Assembly (NCBI GenBank): GCA_963797485.1
Contig: CAWCPF010000002.1
Span: 496,001-560,000 of the forward strand
DNA length: 64,000 nucleotides
Reading direction: 5' to 3'
Origin: CAWAND01 sp963797485
GTDB lineage: Bacteria; Chloroflexota; Anaerolineae; Anaerolineales; E44-bin32
The first letter of the stretch is position 1; every line of letters begins with the position of its first letter. Below, one piece after another: positions 9,040-16,900 of this stretch. Under the pieces are notes generated by a model. That model searched no databases, had not been told where the DNA came from, and saw only the letters and a program-made list of their open reading frames with translations. Made by a program: the position numbers and the translations under genes.

Positions 9040-9438
9040 TTACTTGTTTCTGTTGGTGCTGCCGTTGTGAGCAATTGCCGCCCTAACCATCGTCTTCAAA
9101 GCGGCCGCGTCGATCTTGTCCCCTTTCTGGAAATCGATAGAGCGCGTCGTCTTAGCATCAAGGCCGGCGTTAAAGATGTGCTTTGGATCCTTGAGTGAGG
9201 CGCCCTTGAAGAAGTTGACCTTCACATGATCCTTGAAGGCGCTGGCGGCACAGACGAGCCCTTCATGGGTCCAAACGGGGCTTCCCCACTTCCAATCCTC
9301 GGCGAGTTCAGGCGAAGCATCGAGGATGATCTTCCTTAGGCTGGCAAGCATGGGGCCGCGCCAATCGCCAATGGCGGCGATGTAACTGGTGATCTGCTGA
9401 GACGCCTTGGAACTAGAACTAGGGTCACGCTTCTTCAC
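9040..9438 (-). CDS. DUF1801 domain protein (cassette gene)
   Basis: 132 residues, starting at GTG with a GGAGG site upstream. The conserved core reads LRKIILDASPELAEDWKWGSPVW ... VKVNFFKGASLKDP, the DUF1801 (YdhG/YjhU-like, alpha/beta fold) signature. Function unknown. The stop is 35 bases before the 265-bp attC. Base composition is less GC-rich than the flanking chromosome by eye. Confidence 0.85.
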   Translation of the reverse strand: MKKRDPSSSSKASQQITSYIAAIGDWRGPMLASLRKIILDASPELAEDWKWGSPVWTHEGLVCAASAFKDHVKVNFFKGASLKDPKHIFNAGLDAKTTRSIDFQKGDKIDAAALKTMVRAAIAHNGSTNRNK

Positions 9439-9492
9439 GTTCTATACCTCCGTCTCATGATCGCTCTGTTTTGGGAGCCTGACTCTAGCGCC

Positions 9493-9644
9493 GCCTAACG
9501 CCTCCGAGATTATGGGCCGGGGCCACGCACCGCCTCGCCTCCGACCCGCCCTGAGCATACAACAATCTCGCCAAAATCGCCCTGCACTGTCCGCCCTGCA
9601 TGTTCTGAGCAGGGTCCCCGGTACCATCCAGCGAGTTGTTAGGC
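9493..9644 (-). other. attC site, 152 bp
   Basis: Minus strand runs from GCCTAAC (9644-9638) to GTTAGGC (9499-9493), both perfect consensus boxes. It shares AACTCGCTGGATGG, GATTGTTGTATGCTC and GTGGCCCCGGCCCAT with the site at 11292-11442, so the two belong to one site family, as in sedentary chromosomal integrons. Confidence 0.85.
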
Positions 9645-10409
9645 CGAAGCAGCTTGAACTGTCAAAGCGAAGGATGCGAAAGCACTCTCATAACGTGCTG
9701 GAACCTTCGGCAGTTCGTCGTAGGTTCGCCCATGAAGGGTACGGCCAGTGAGATCCTTTCTAACACCACCCCACTGTTTGAAGAAGAATGCGACACGGCT
9801 TTTTCGGCACGTAAGACGAATTTCCTCGACCCACTCTTCCTCCATCGGGCGGGCACCCGGGCCAGACTCGCCTCCGACAATGACCCAATGGATGCCATCA
9901 AGATTGAGATTGTGGAGTGGTCCGATGAGCGGTTCGCAGGAAAGAAAACGGATCTGCGCGGGCACATCACGTAGGTGATCTACCCTAGCCATGACTCGTT
10001 GATCCTCCACGCTTACGCCCATCCATACATTTGGAGGCCAAGGCAAATCGGCCGCAAGGGACGCCAGCCTTTCGCTGCGTTTGGTTAGCACTTGGTAGAC
10101 ATGCCGGGGCGTGCAAACCATGACGTTGAAGACTCTCTCAATGAAACCGAATGGGACGTCGGGGTGGAACAGGTCACTCATCGAGTTGACGAAGATAACC
10201 CTCGGCTTCTTCCATCGAAACGGCTGCTCAAGGAGATCTTCGTGAAGGGTGAGTTGGAAACCGTTCTCATAACGAGGTGCTCCCATCGCCTTGAGCCGTC
10301 GGGCCATTCGCTCCGCGTAGCAGTGCTTGCACCCTTGACTGACCTTGGTGCATCCAGTCACAGGATTCCAGGTAAAGTCAGTCCATTCGATGTGCGATCG
10401 TTGTGCCAC
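9639..10409 (-). CDS. Three-Cys-motif protein, DUF5131 / phage Gp37-Gp68 family (cassette gene)
   Basis: GTG at 10409, preceded by a GGAGAGG site, gives 256 residues. The N-terminal motif GCTKVSQGCKHCYAERMARR contains the three cysteines (C-x6-C-x2-C) typical of PF07505, reminiscent of radical-SAM iron-sulfur motifs. The fold continues with FVNSMSDLFHPDVP and WIVGGESGPGARPM. Its stop TAA lies in the attC box. It starts 13 bases after the tcmP stop and shares its cassette; the family is known as the partner of TcmP. The chemistry is unknown. Confidence 0.85.
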   Translation of the reverse strand: MAQRSHIEWTDFTWNPVTGCTKVSQGCKHCYAERMARRLKAMGAPRYENGFQLTLHEDLLEQPFRWKKPRVIFVNSMSDLFHPDVPFGFIERVFNVMVCTPRHVYQVLTKRSERLASLAADLPWPPNVWMGVSVEDQRVMARVDHLRDVPAQIRFLSCEPLIGPLHNLNLDGIHWVIVGGESGPGARPMEEEWVEEIRLTCRKSRVAFFFKQWGGVRKDLTGRTLHGRTYDELPKVPARYESAFASFALTVQAASA

Positions 10410-10422
10410 AGAAACCCCTCTC

Positions 10423-11268
10423 CTATTCGAACAACGGTAGCTGGACGGCAGTTGCCCTCTTTGCCATCCTCCAGAACTTGAGACCGAGCAGATTGCGGCT
10501 AAAGAAGGCAAGGCGATAGAGGGGAAAGTTCTTGGTGGGGTGACTAACAATGACCATATCGCTTAATCCTTCATACGTGTAGTTGAGCTTTGCCATCTCG
10601 CTGCCGAATTGGTCGGCAATGAATGTACCAAACTTATAGCCTTTGGCCGGCGACCAAGCATCCCGCCACGCAGATGTCCCCAGGAAGTTGTCGACCGTTG
10701 GGTTTTCTTTCGAGAGGTACATTGCTTTATTCCGCTGCGCATCCATGTAGGCGGGGATTAGAACGAGGAAGTCCATGTATCTCTTGGAGAGCATCTTAAT
10801 CGTTTCAAAGTGAAAGCTCTGAAGGGCGAATGGATCGACCACGCAGAAACCCAGAGTAGTATGAGTCCTCGACGGGGTGGGCAGGAAACCGACAACTTGC
10901 TCTACCGTGAGGTTGCAGTCGCCTTCGACGAACGCAGGTGACGAGGAGGGGAAATCCCGTTCCACCCGAGCCTTCAGCGCAGCCATCTTCTTCGGATCGC
11001 TTTCACAGAATACATAGTGGTCAAAGGGTTGGGCCAACTCGAGGGCCAAAGTGGGCGTTGTGAGCACCAACTGGCGCGATGGTTTGACTTTTGCTCGGCC
11101 CGCGCCTGAGTACAGATCAATGTAGGACAGGCTCCCCCACTTGGAATGCATCGACGTTGTGAACATGTGCGCATACATGCTCACAAGCCGATACTTCTTG
11201 GCAGCCCACGAGCCTACGGTGGGGGTTACGAGCCCATCAGGCTCGAGCACTGGTTGTGAAGGGATCAT
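10423..11268 (-). CDS. tcmP: Three-Cys-motif partner protein TcmP (cassette gene)
   Basis: ATG 11268 with a GAGGGGG site gives 281 residues. The sequence has Rossmann methyltransferase-like blocks: YIDLYSGAGRA, VFCESDPKKM, FVEGDCN and FCVVDPFALQSF. TcmP proteins (TIGR04474) occur next to DUF5131 proteins, as here. Both genes sit between the attC sites at 11292 and 9644, so they form one two-gene cassette. The biological role is not established; a modification or defence function is only a hypothesis. Confidence 0.85.
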   Translation of the reverse strand: MIPSQPVLEPDGLVTPTVGSWAAKKYRLVSMYAHMFTTSMHSKWGSLSYIDLYSGAGRAKVKPSRQLVLTTPTLALELAQPFDHYVFCESDPKKMAALKARVERDFPSSSPAFVEGDCNLTVEQVVGFLPTPSRTHTTLGFCVVDPFALQSFHFETIKMLSKRYMDFLVLIPAYMDAQRNKAMYLSKENPTVDNFLGTSAWRDAWSPAKGYKFGTFIADQFGSEMAKLNYTYEGLSDMVIVSHPTKNFPLYRLAFFSRNLLGLKFWRMAKRATAVQLPLFE

Positions 11269-11291
11269 CGACCAGCCCCCTCTGCTGCTTC

Positions 11292-11442
11292 GCCTGACGC
11301 CCTCGAGCTGCGAAGTCCTGAGTTCTTTGCAAGGATGGGCCGGGGCCAACCCCCGCCTCTCCCCAAGCACCCCCCCCCGAGCATACAACAATCAGGCCAA
11401 ATTCGCCCAGCATCCTCGGCCCCATCCAGCGAGATGTTAGGC
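11292..11442 (-). other. attC site, 151 bp
   Basis: Minus strand runs from GCCTAAC (11442-11436) to GTCAGGC (11298-11292), the latter one base off consensus. Inner boxes CTCGCTG and CAGCTCGAG can pair. It is homologous to the 152-bp site at 9493-9644 and follows the OsmC-like stop by about 26 bases. Confidence 0.8.
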
Positions 11443-11468
11443 TGATTTAATGTACCCACCTCTGCGAT

Positions 11469-11986
11469 CTAGGTGAGCTCAACCAGTGTCTCAAGCGGGA
11501 CCGATCGCCCTATCGTGTCTGTAACCGGACAATGGCGGATGGCCCAATCAATTGCCTCCCGAATCTCCTGCTCAGAGCTCGTTCCGCGTGTGGTGCGCAC
11601 CCTGACTTTCGTGCTGAGCGGGCCCGCTGGAACGGACTCGTCAATGCCCAGGATGCCGTAATCATTTGACTTGCTGTCGACAATCACTTCGATCCTGCCC
11701 AGCTGCAACCCAAGTTGTGCAGCGCGCATCGCAAGCAGTGTTGCGACGCAACTGGCCTCTGCTGCCCTAAGCAACCAACCGGGGGAGGGTGCAGAATCAG
11801 TCCCACCGACGCTCCTTGGCATATCGGTAATGACTTGTCGTCCATTTGGATCTACCACTCGACAAGTGAGCCCATCTTCAAGAATTGAAGTGGCTACCGA
11901 ATCCGTGTAAGTTGCCTCGTCGGGATTTTCTTCTTTAGGTAGGTAATTGCGGCTTCGATCGTATCTCTGATTTGCTCGCCAGACAT
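11469..11986 (-). CDS. OsmC-like protein (cassette gene), frameshifted near 11945
   Basis: ATG 11986 follows GGAGGA by 6 bases and reads MSGEQIRDTIEAAITYLKK; the rest (NPDEATYTDSVATSILEDG ... GWLLRAAEASCVATLLAMRA) is in another frame. One base appears to be missing in the A-rich stretch near 11940-11950. The conserved cysteine of OsmC peroxidase-like proteins is present in AEASCVATLLAM. With the frame restored it is 172 residues. These proteins reduce organic hydroperoxides. It is the first cassette after the array's right edge. Confidence 0.75.
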
Positions 11987-12039
11987 TACTTCCTCCAAAT
12001 CCCACCTCGGGCCGATGCACCGGCATTCAAAGAAGGGCC

Positions 12040-12160
12040 GCCTAACATCTCATTATCGCCATTCTATTCTCATTACCATTGACCCCATTTGGGATATCAG
12101 TCCTAAGATGCTCCCGACTGGTCGATCGTGCACAAATCGCATCACCCATAACCTGTCCGG
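12040..12160 (-). other. Right edge of cassette array, attI-like core and unassigned 114 bp
   Basis: Minus strand GTTAGGC (12046-12040) begins the OsmC cassette. Bases 12047-12160 are AT-richer than the flanks, match no other attC here, and could be an attI site or the 3' end of a lost cassette (one frame ends at the TAG inside GTTAGGC). No integrase reading frame occurs on either strand nearby. Confidence 0.45.
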
Positions 12161-12278
12161 GGCGCTGTAGCCCAGCCGCGTGGCCACTCGGTAGAGCCAC
12201 GCGCCCGTGCGGCCATCCTCCACGCCGCGCGCCAGGCACAAGCGCCAGAACGCTTCCAGAGTCAGGTCCTCGGCCTCG
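12161..12278 (-). pseudogene. Displaced fragment of ECF sigma-factor gene
   Basis: Matches 15718-15836 with four substitutions and one indel. It reads EDLTLEAFWRLCLARGVEDG and GAWLYRVATRLGY, part of sigma region 2. It has no start or C-terminal part and is joined directly to the MFS fragment, with CCTCG shared at the joint. Confidence 0.85.
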
Positions 12279-12498
12279 ATCATGCCGATCCGCATCTATT
12301 GTGGTACGCGGCCGGCGGGGTTGGCTTTCTGGCAGCTTCGACCTTCCTGGTGCTGCACCGGCGGACCCGGTCGGAGCCGGCTCCAATTCAGCCGGCTTGA
12401 TGGGCCTACAGATCGCGGCGGTTGAACTGTCTCAGCGCCAGGCCCACGGCCGCCGCCAAATAGACCGCGGCGTATGCCACCATCAGGCCGCTCGGCGC
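12274..12498. repeat. Right copy of ~225-bp direct repeat
   Basis: Contains a dead copy of the last 127 bases of the MFS gene (plus strand, to 12400) followed by the true 3' end of the ABC permease. See the left copy at 6804-7029; the two are 5,470 bases apart. Confidence 0.9.
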
Positions 12499-13251
12499 CA
12501 GGGCGGCCGAGAAGGGCGAAAATCCAAGCACCTGAACCACGGGTGACGTCATCTCGAAAGCGGCCCGTTTCCAAAGCGCTTCGCTGGGGATGATCAGGCT
12601 GGAGACGATGCCGATCTCCACGGCCGTCGGGTTGCCCGCCAGGGCCCCGATCTGCTCCACCCAGCCTCCCAGAAAGGCAATACCATACATGCCAAACACG
12701 ACCCCGCCAGTCGCCAGGGTGGACAGGGTGCTGCTGCACGCCAGGGTGATGCTCATGACCAGCAGGCATTCCAGATACATGAGCCCCAGACCGGCAGGCA
12801 GCCCGGGAACCGTATAGCCGGTCTGCAGCCAGACGCTGCCGAGCACGCCGCCGGCCATCAAGACCAGGTAGCCGGCGAGCAACACCGCAAAACCCAGCCA
12901 TTTCCCGATCACGATGTCCGCCCGGCGAATGGGCTTGGAGACCAGTGACTGGATCGTGCCAGAACTCACCTCACCCGCCAGAGTGTCGGCGGCCAGCAAG
13001 GCGCCCATGGCGATGGACAGGAAACTGATCGAATACAATCCGGCCATCAGGATAAAGTTGTAAAACTCCTGGGTGCCCACCCGCGCCGACGGATCGGGCA
13101 GTCCGATTTCCGAAACGGTCTCGCGGATGAAGTAGAAGCCCAGGCTGAAGACCACCAGAAACAGGCCCCCGAGCACCACGGCCGCCAGCAAGATCCTTCG
13201 GCGTGCCGCCTCCAGCAACGTGAGGCGCATGATGATCCCCACCCCGCTCAC
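12406..13251 (-). CDS. ABC-2 type exporter permease
   Basis: 281 residues with six hydrophobic segments (for example ILLAAVVLGGLFLVVFSLGF near residue 20 and FAVLLAGYLVLMAGGVLGS near 125), and a cytoplasmic loop SSGTIQSLVSKPIRRADIVIGKW typical of ABC-2/NosY-like permeases. Its start overlaps the ATPase stop by 4 bases, so the two are translationally coupled. The substrate is unknown. A broken copy of its 3' end lies at 6936-7029. Confidence 0.85.
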   Translation of the reverse strand: MSGVGIIMRLTLLEAARRRILLAAVVLGGLFLVVFSLGFYFIRETVSEIGLPDPSARVGTQEFYNFILMAGLYSISFLSIAMGALLAADTLAGEVSSGTIQSLVSKPIRRADIVIGKWLGFAVLLAGYLVLMAGGVLGSVWLQTGYTVPGLPAGLGLMYLECLLVMSITLACSSTLSTLATGGVVFGMYGIAFLGGWVEQIGALAGNPTAVEIGIVSSLIIPSEALWKRAAFEMTSPVVQVLGFSPFSAALAPSGLMVAYAAVYLAAAVGLALRQFNRRDL

Positions 13252-14168
13252 AGGCCGCCTTCCGTTCCAACGATCTGCACGAACAGGTCTTCCAGGGATG
13301 GCCGCACCGGATCCAGGGCGTGCACATCCACCCCGTTCTCGACCAGGTAGCGATTGAGCTCCGGCACCGTGTCGGCTGCCGTCAGCCGGATGACCACCTC
13401 ATGCTCCGACCAGCTCACGGTCTGCCCCCAGCGCCGAAGTCCCGCCAGCACGGCCTCCGTCAGACCGCGCGCCTGAATGTGGACCAGTGTGTCGGGCCGG
13501 AGCAAGCTGGCCAGATCCGACGTGCGCACAACCTCACCCCGTTTGATAAACGCCACCCGATCGCAGGTGACCTCGATTTCGCTCAGCAGATGGGAGTTGA
13601 GGAACACGGTCGTCCCGCGGGCGCGCAAATCCTGGATGATGTCCCGCACCAGCCTCCGGCCCACAGGGTCTAGGCCCGATGTCGGCTCGTCCAGGATGAC
13701 CAGGTCCGGCTCATGAATGATCGCCTGGGCCAGCCCAACGCGCTGGAGCATGCCTTTGGAAAACGTGCGCAGCTGCGCATCTCGATACTCGTGTAAACCG
13801 ACCAGATCGAGCATCTCGGGGATGCGGGCGCCCAGCACCGACGTTTCCAGCTCGAGCAGCCGGCCATGCAGCTCAAGAAACTCCCAGGCAGTCAGCCAGT
13901 CGTGAAAGCGGAAATGCTCGGGAAGGAAGCCCACCATCCGGCGCACGCGCCGATCCGATGCCGGCCGGCCGAGCAGCATCGCCTGTCCGCTGGTGGCGTT
14001 CACCAGTGAGAGCAGCATCTTGATCGAGGTTGTCTTGCCCGCTCCATTCGGCCCCAGGAAGCCAAAGACCTCACCCCGAGGCACCTCGAGGGCGAGGTCT
14101 TGCACAGCCACAGTTGCGCCGAACTCCTTGCGCAAGTGCCGGGTTTCGATGGCCAGATCGGACGCCAT
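13248..14168 (-). CDS. ABC exporter ATP-binding protein
   Basis: 306 residues. Walker A is GPNGAGKTTS (about residue 41), signature FSKGMLQRVGLAQA, Walker B LVILDEPTSGLD, and a C-terminal extension (VHIQARGLTEAVLAGL) common in ABC-2 exporters of the NatA/YhaQ type. It drives the permease encoded next. Likely first gene of the pair, 42 bases after the anti-sigma gene stop on the same strand. Confidence 0.9.
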   Translation of the reverse strand: MASDLAIETRHLRKEFGATVAVQDLALEVPRGEVFGFLGPNGAGKTTSIKMLLSLVNATSGQAMLLGRPASDRRVRRMVGFLPEHFRFHDWLTAWEFLELHGRLLELETSVLGARIPEMLDLVGLHEYRDAQLRTFSKGMLQRVGLAQAIIHEPDLVILDEPTSGLDPVGRRLVRDIIQDLRARGTTVFLNSHLLSEIEVTCDRVAFIKRGEVVRTSDLASLLRPDTLVHIQARGLTEAVLAGLRRWGQTVSWSEHEVVIRLTAADTVPELNRYLVENGVDVHALDPVRPSLEDLFVQIVGTEGGL

Positions 14169-14210
14169 GGGGGTGATTTTATCTCACGCCTGTGGCCCCG
14201 CTGCGGCCGG

Positions 14211-15386
14211 TCAGGGCATCGTGTTGGCCAGGTCGACCGCCGCCTGCCCGCCGCTCCCCAAACCCCCGAGGGCATACACGATCCCGCCCTTGGTCCAAAC
14301 CACCACATATTGGGGCGCGTCATCGGCCGGGCGCTCGATCAAGTAACCTTTAACGCCGTCGACGGAGACCGTCTCATAGGACGCGCCGTTCCTCGGCACC
14401 GGGATCACCAACGTCGAACTCCAATCGACCGCCTGGCTGTAGTCCCGAGCTTGGGCCTCGGTCATGCCGGTCAATTGCAGGCCGATCATGGCCAGCTGCG
14501 CAACATCCAGATCGGGCGGCGTGGACACGGTCGGGCTGGGCAATTGCACCAGCATGACGCAGTGGACCCAAAGCCTGGCCGGGCTCCCGCTGTTAGCGGC
14601 AGTGCCCGACTCCGGGTTGTCAAGCCCCGGGCAGTCGCCGTAGCCGGCGGTCAAACCCGCCGGGATGTCGACTTTGATTTGTGCGCCGTCGACCGACCCC
14701 GGCAGGGTGAACTTGCCGGGAGCCAGTTCGTCCAGCAGGCCCTGCGCCTGCCGGCGGTCGATGGTCAAGGTGAAAGCCTCTCCGGTTTCAACCACCAGGG
14801 TGGGGGCGTCATCGCGTCCCGCCGGCAGCCGCACCTCGAACCCCAACAGGGCGCTGGCCTGCTCGGCGGTGTCCACCACCCGCGGCTCGCCCGCCGGGCG
14901 CTGCATATCGATCTCGGAACTGAGCACCCGCGACAGCTGCTCGGTAAAGGGTGTGTCCCCCGAGAGCTGGCTCAAACGCGTGACGTCGACTGGAAGCACG
15001 CTGATCTGTTTGACCCTGAACAAACCCAGAAACTCGCCGGCCCAAACGCGCACGGGAGCGAAGGCCAGTGAGCCCAGCAGGAGCACACCTGCGGCCGCCA
15101 AACCCCACCCCAAGCTCCAGTGCGGCCGCCACCACGACCGCGGGGCTTTGCGGGCCGAGAGGCGCGACGAAAGCCGTTCCCAGACCCGGGCCCGGGGCCC
15201 GGTCTCGGTTCCCTCCGGGGGCCGGGCCTCGATCAAACGCGCCGCCACAAACTCGGCCCGCGCCCTGAGCTCGGCCAGCCGGGACTGGCACGTCTCACAG
15301 TCTTCAAGATGCTGCAGGCGCTCCGCCGCCCCGTCGCCCAGTTCCCCATCGATGGTTGCCCTGAGTTCATCATCTCGCAGATGCAT
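14211..15386 (-). CDS. Anti-sigma factor with zinc-finger (zf-HC2-like) N-terminus and extracellular domain
   Basis: ATG 15386 is chosen because AGGAGG lies 6 bases upstream. Residues 1-45 form an anti-sigma zinc-finger-like helix pair, of which HLEDCETCQSRL holds the C-x2-C. A single membrane segment (LGWGLAAAGVLLLGSLAFAPV) is followed by a ~260-residue outside domain resembling DUF4367 (KGGIVYALGG near the end). It overlaps the sigma gene by 17 bases, so it should hold that factor at the membrane until a signal is sensed. Confidence 0.85.
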   Translation of the reverse strand: MHLRDDELRATIDGELGDGAAERLQHLEDCETCQSRLAELRARAEFVAARLIEARPPEGTETGPRARVWERLSSRLSARKAPRSWWRPHWSLGWGLAAAGVLLLGSLAFAPVRVWAGEFLGLFRVKQISVLPVDVTRLSQLSGDTPFTEQLSRVLSSEIDMQRPAGEPRVVDTAEQASALLGFEVRLPAGRDDAPTLVVETGEAFTLTIDRRQAQGLLDELAPGKFTLPGSVDGAQIKVDIPAGLTAGYGDCPGLDNPESGTAANSGSPARLWVHCVMLVQLPSPTVSTPPDLDVAQLAMIGLQLTGMTEAQARDYSQAVDWSSTLVIPVPRNGASYETVSVDGVKGYLIERPADDAPQYVVVWTKGGIVYALGGLGSGGQAAVDLANTMP

Positions 15387-15922
15387 GTCCGCCTCCTGTG
15401 GCCGACTGGTTCTCGTGAAGCTCCCCGTCAAGCGCCCGATAGGCTCTTTCAAATTCGGCCTCAGCTCGAGCGAGCAGCGTGCCCACCGAGCCAGGCTTGA
15501 CCTGCAGAATTTCAGCCATCTCACGGTAGGTCAAGCCGGCCATTCTCAAGCTGAGGATCTGAGCCTGCCTGGGATCCAGCCGGGCCAGCGCCGCCCGCAC
15601 CCGTTCGCCCCGAATTCTCCGCTCGACCTCGGCCGCCGGGTCATCTGCCTGCCGGTTGAGCGCCGTCTCGCTCCCGGCCGCGATTTCATAGGCCGTGCGC
15701 CGGGTTCGGGCGCGCAAGGCGTTGTAGCCCAGCCGCGTGGCCACACGATAGAGCCACGCGCCCGTGCGGCCATCCTCCACGCCGCGCGCCAGCCACAAGC
15801 GCCAGAACGCTTCCAGAGTCTAGGTCCTCGGCCTCGGCCGAATCCCCGACCAGCCCGGCGATCACGGCGTGAATCCGGTCGAAATGTTGGGTGAAAGCGG
15901 CCTCGTAGTCCTCACGCTGCAT
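15370..15922 (-). CDS. ECF RNA polymerase sigma factor, frameshifted at 15821
   Basis: Region 2 starts MQREDYEAAFTQHFDRIHAV and ends LVGDSAEAEDL; region 4 is ARLDPRQAQILSLRMAGLTYREMAEILQV. An extra base at about 15820-15821 breaks the frame after EAEDL. The displaced copy at 12161-12278 lacks this base and reads EDLTLEAFWRL, which shows the ancestral frame. Repaired length 183 residues, normal for ECF factors. Co-transcribed with its anti-sigma factor. Whether the break is real or a sequence error is open. Confidence 0.8.
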
Positions 15923-16126
15923 CACTTGCCTCACGTGGGCTCTCGGCGCCCTTCGGGCGGCTCCGTCTGCCTGGCGTCCTCAGCACCCATTAAACACCGG
16001 CGGCCGGGAATTTGTGACTTGGCCGATATACAATCCCGGGAATTCGACGTGGGATGCCCATGGGCGGGATCGAACGCCAAAGGGCCTCGGCGAGTAGTTT
16101 GAGAGTAGACAGGGAGGGAGGCACGC

Positions 16127-16855
16127 ATGCCGCAGGTGCAGGCTTTGAGCCGGGCTCTGCAATCTGAGCGCCAGCTGGAACGCGAGTTTATCGGGTCACT
16201 GCCACACGACGAACTCACCCGCAAGAGCGATTTTCAAGAGTGGAGCGGCAAGGATTTGCTGGCCCACATCACGGCCTGGAAGCAGCAGACCGCCATGCGC
16301 TTGCGCGGCGACCCCACCGCCGTCCCCGATGCAACCGACGAACAGGTCAACGCCGCCAATGCCAGCTTCTTCGACGCTCATGCTGGACGGCCCTGGGAGG
16401 CTGTCCGGCACGACGCTGAAGCCACCCATTTGGACCTCATGCATGAGCTTGAGGGCCTATCGGATGCGACACTGGACGACCCCCACTTCGGCGGTTGGAC
16501 GTCGGGGCTGCCGCTCTGGCGGACCCTGGCCAGCAACACCCTCGGTCACTCGTTTGCGCACCTGGCCGAGCATGCCATTCAGCGCCGCGACCGCGCTCAG
16601 GCCGTCCACCTGGCCGGACAAATGATCGAGGTCATGCGCTCGCTGTCATCGGATCCGGGTTACCTGGGGGCGGTCGAGTACAACGGCGCCTGCCTACTGG
16701 CTCGCGCCGGGGAAACCACCACTGCCCTTGAGCACCTGACCGCCGGCTTGCGGGCCCGCCTCGATCTGGTCGAATGGTCAAAGAAAGACCCGGACCTGGA
16801 AGCGCTCCGCCAGGACGGAACGCTCGACCGCTTGTACGCGCAACTGACAGACTGA
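16127..16855 (+). CDS. ClbS/DfsB-like four-helix-bundle protein with C-terminal helical repeat, copy 1
   Basis: 242 residues. The N-terminal ~160 residues match the ClbS/DinB-like helical bundle pattern (DFQEWSGKDLLAHITAWKQQ; later HSFAHLAEHAIQRRDR). The last ~70 residues (NGACLLARAGETTTALEHL) look like TPR helices and end LDLVEWSKKDPDLEALR. Related domains bind metals or protect from genotoxins, but no function can be assigned. It is followed 45 bases later by a paralogue of the same length. Confidence 0.75.
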   Translation: MPQVQALSRALQSERQLEREFIGSLPHDELTRKSDFQEWSGKDLLAHITAWKQQTAMRLRGDPTAVPDATDEQVNAANASFFDAHAGRPWEAVRHDAEATHLDLMHELEGLSDATLDDPHFGGWTSGLPLWRTLASNTLGHSFAHLAEHAIQRRDRAQAVHLAGQMIEVMRSLSSDPGYLGAVEYNGACLLARAGETTTALEHLTAGLRARLDLVEWSKKDPDLEALRQDGTLDRLYAQLTD

Positions 16856-16900
16856 GCCCTGGCCGAACTCGCCAGGCTATTCTGACCACGGAGACGAACC

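Noticed and set aside
7000..12300. Integron integrase gene
   Set aside because: No open frame in the window shows tyrosine-recombinase motifs; the best candidates are OsmC, TcmP, DUF5131, DUF1801, VOC and DUF1697 proteins.
14100..15071. Long open frames antisense to real genes (also 18757-20016, 23629-24921, 31238-32206, 40193-41764, 45886-46917, 61424-62605)
   Set aside because: They lie opposite well-recognised proteins, are rich in Arg, Gln, His and Pro from GC-rich codons, and have no ribosome sites or family motifs.
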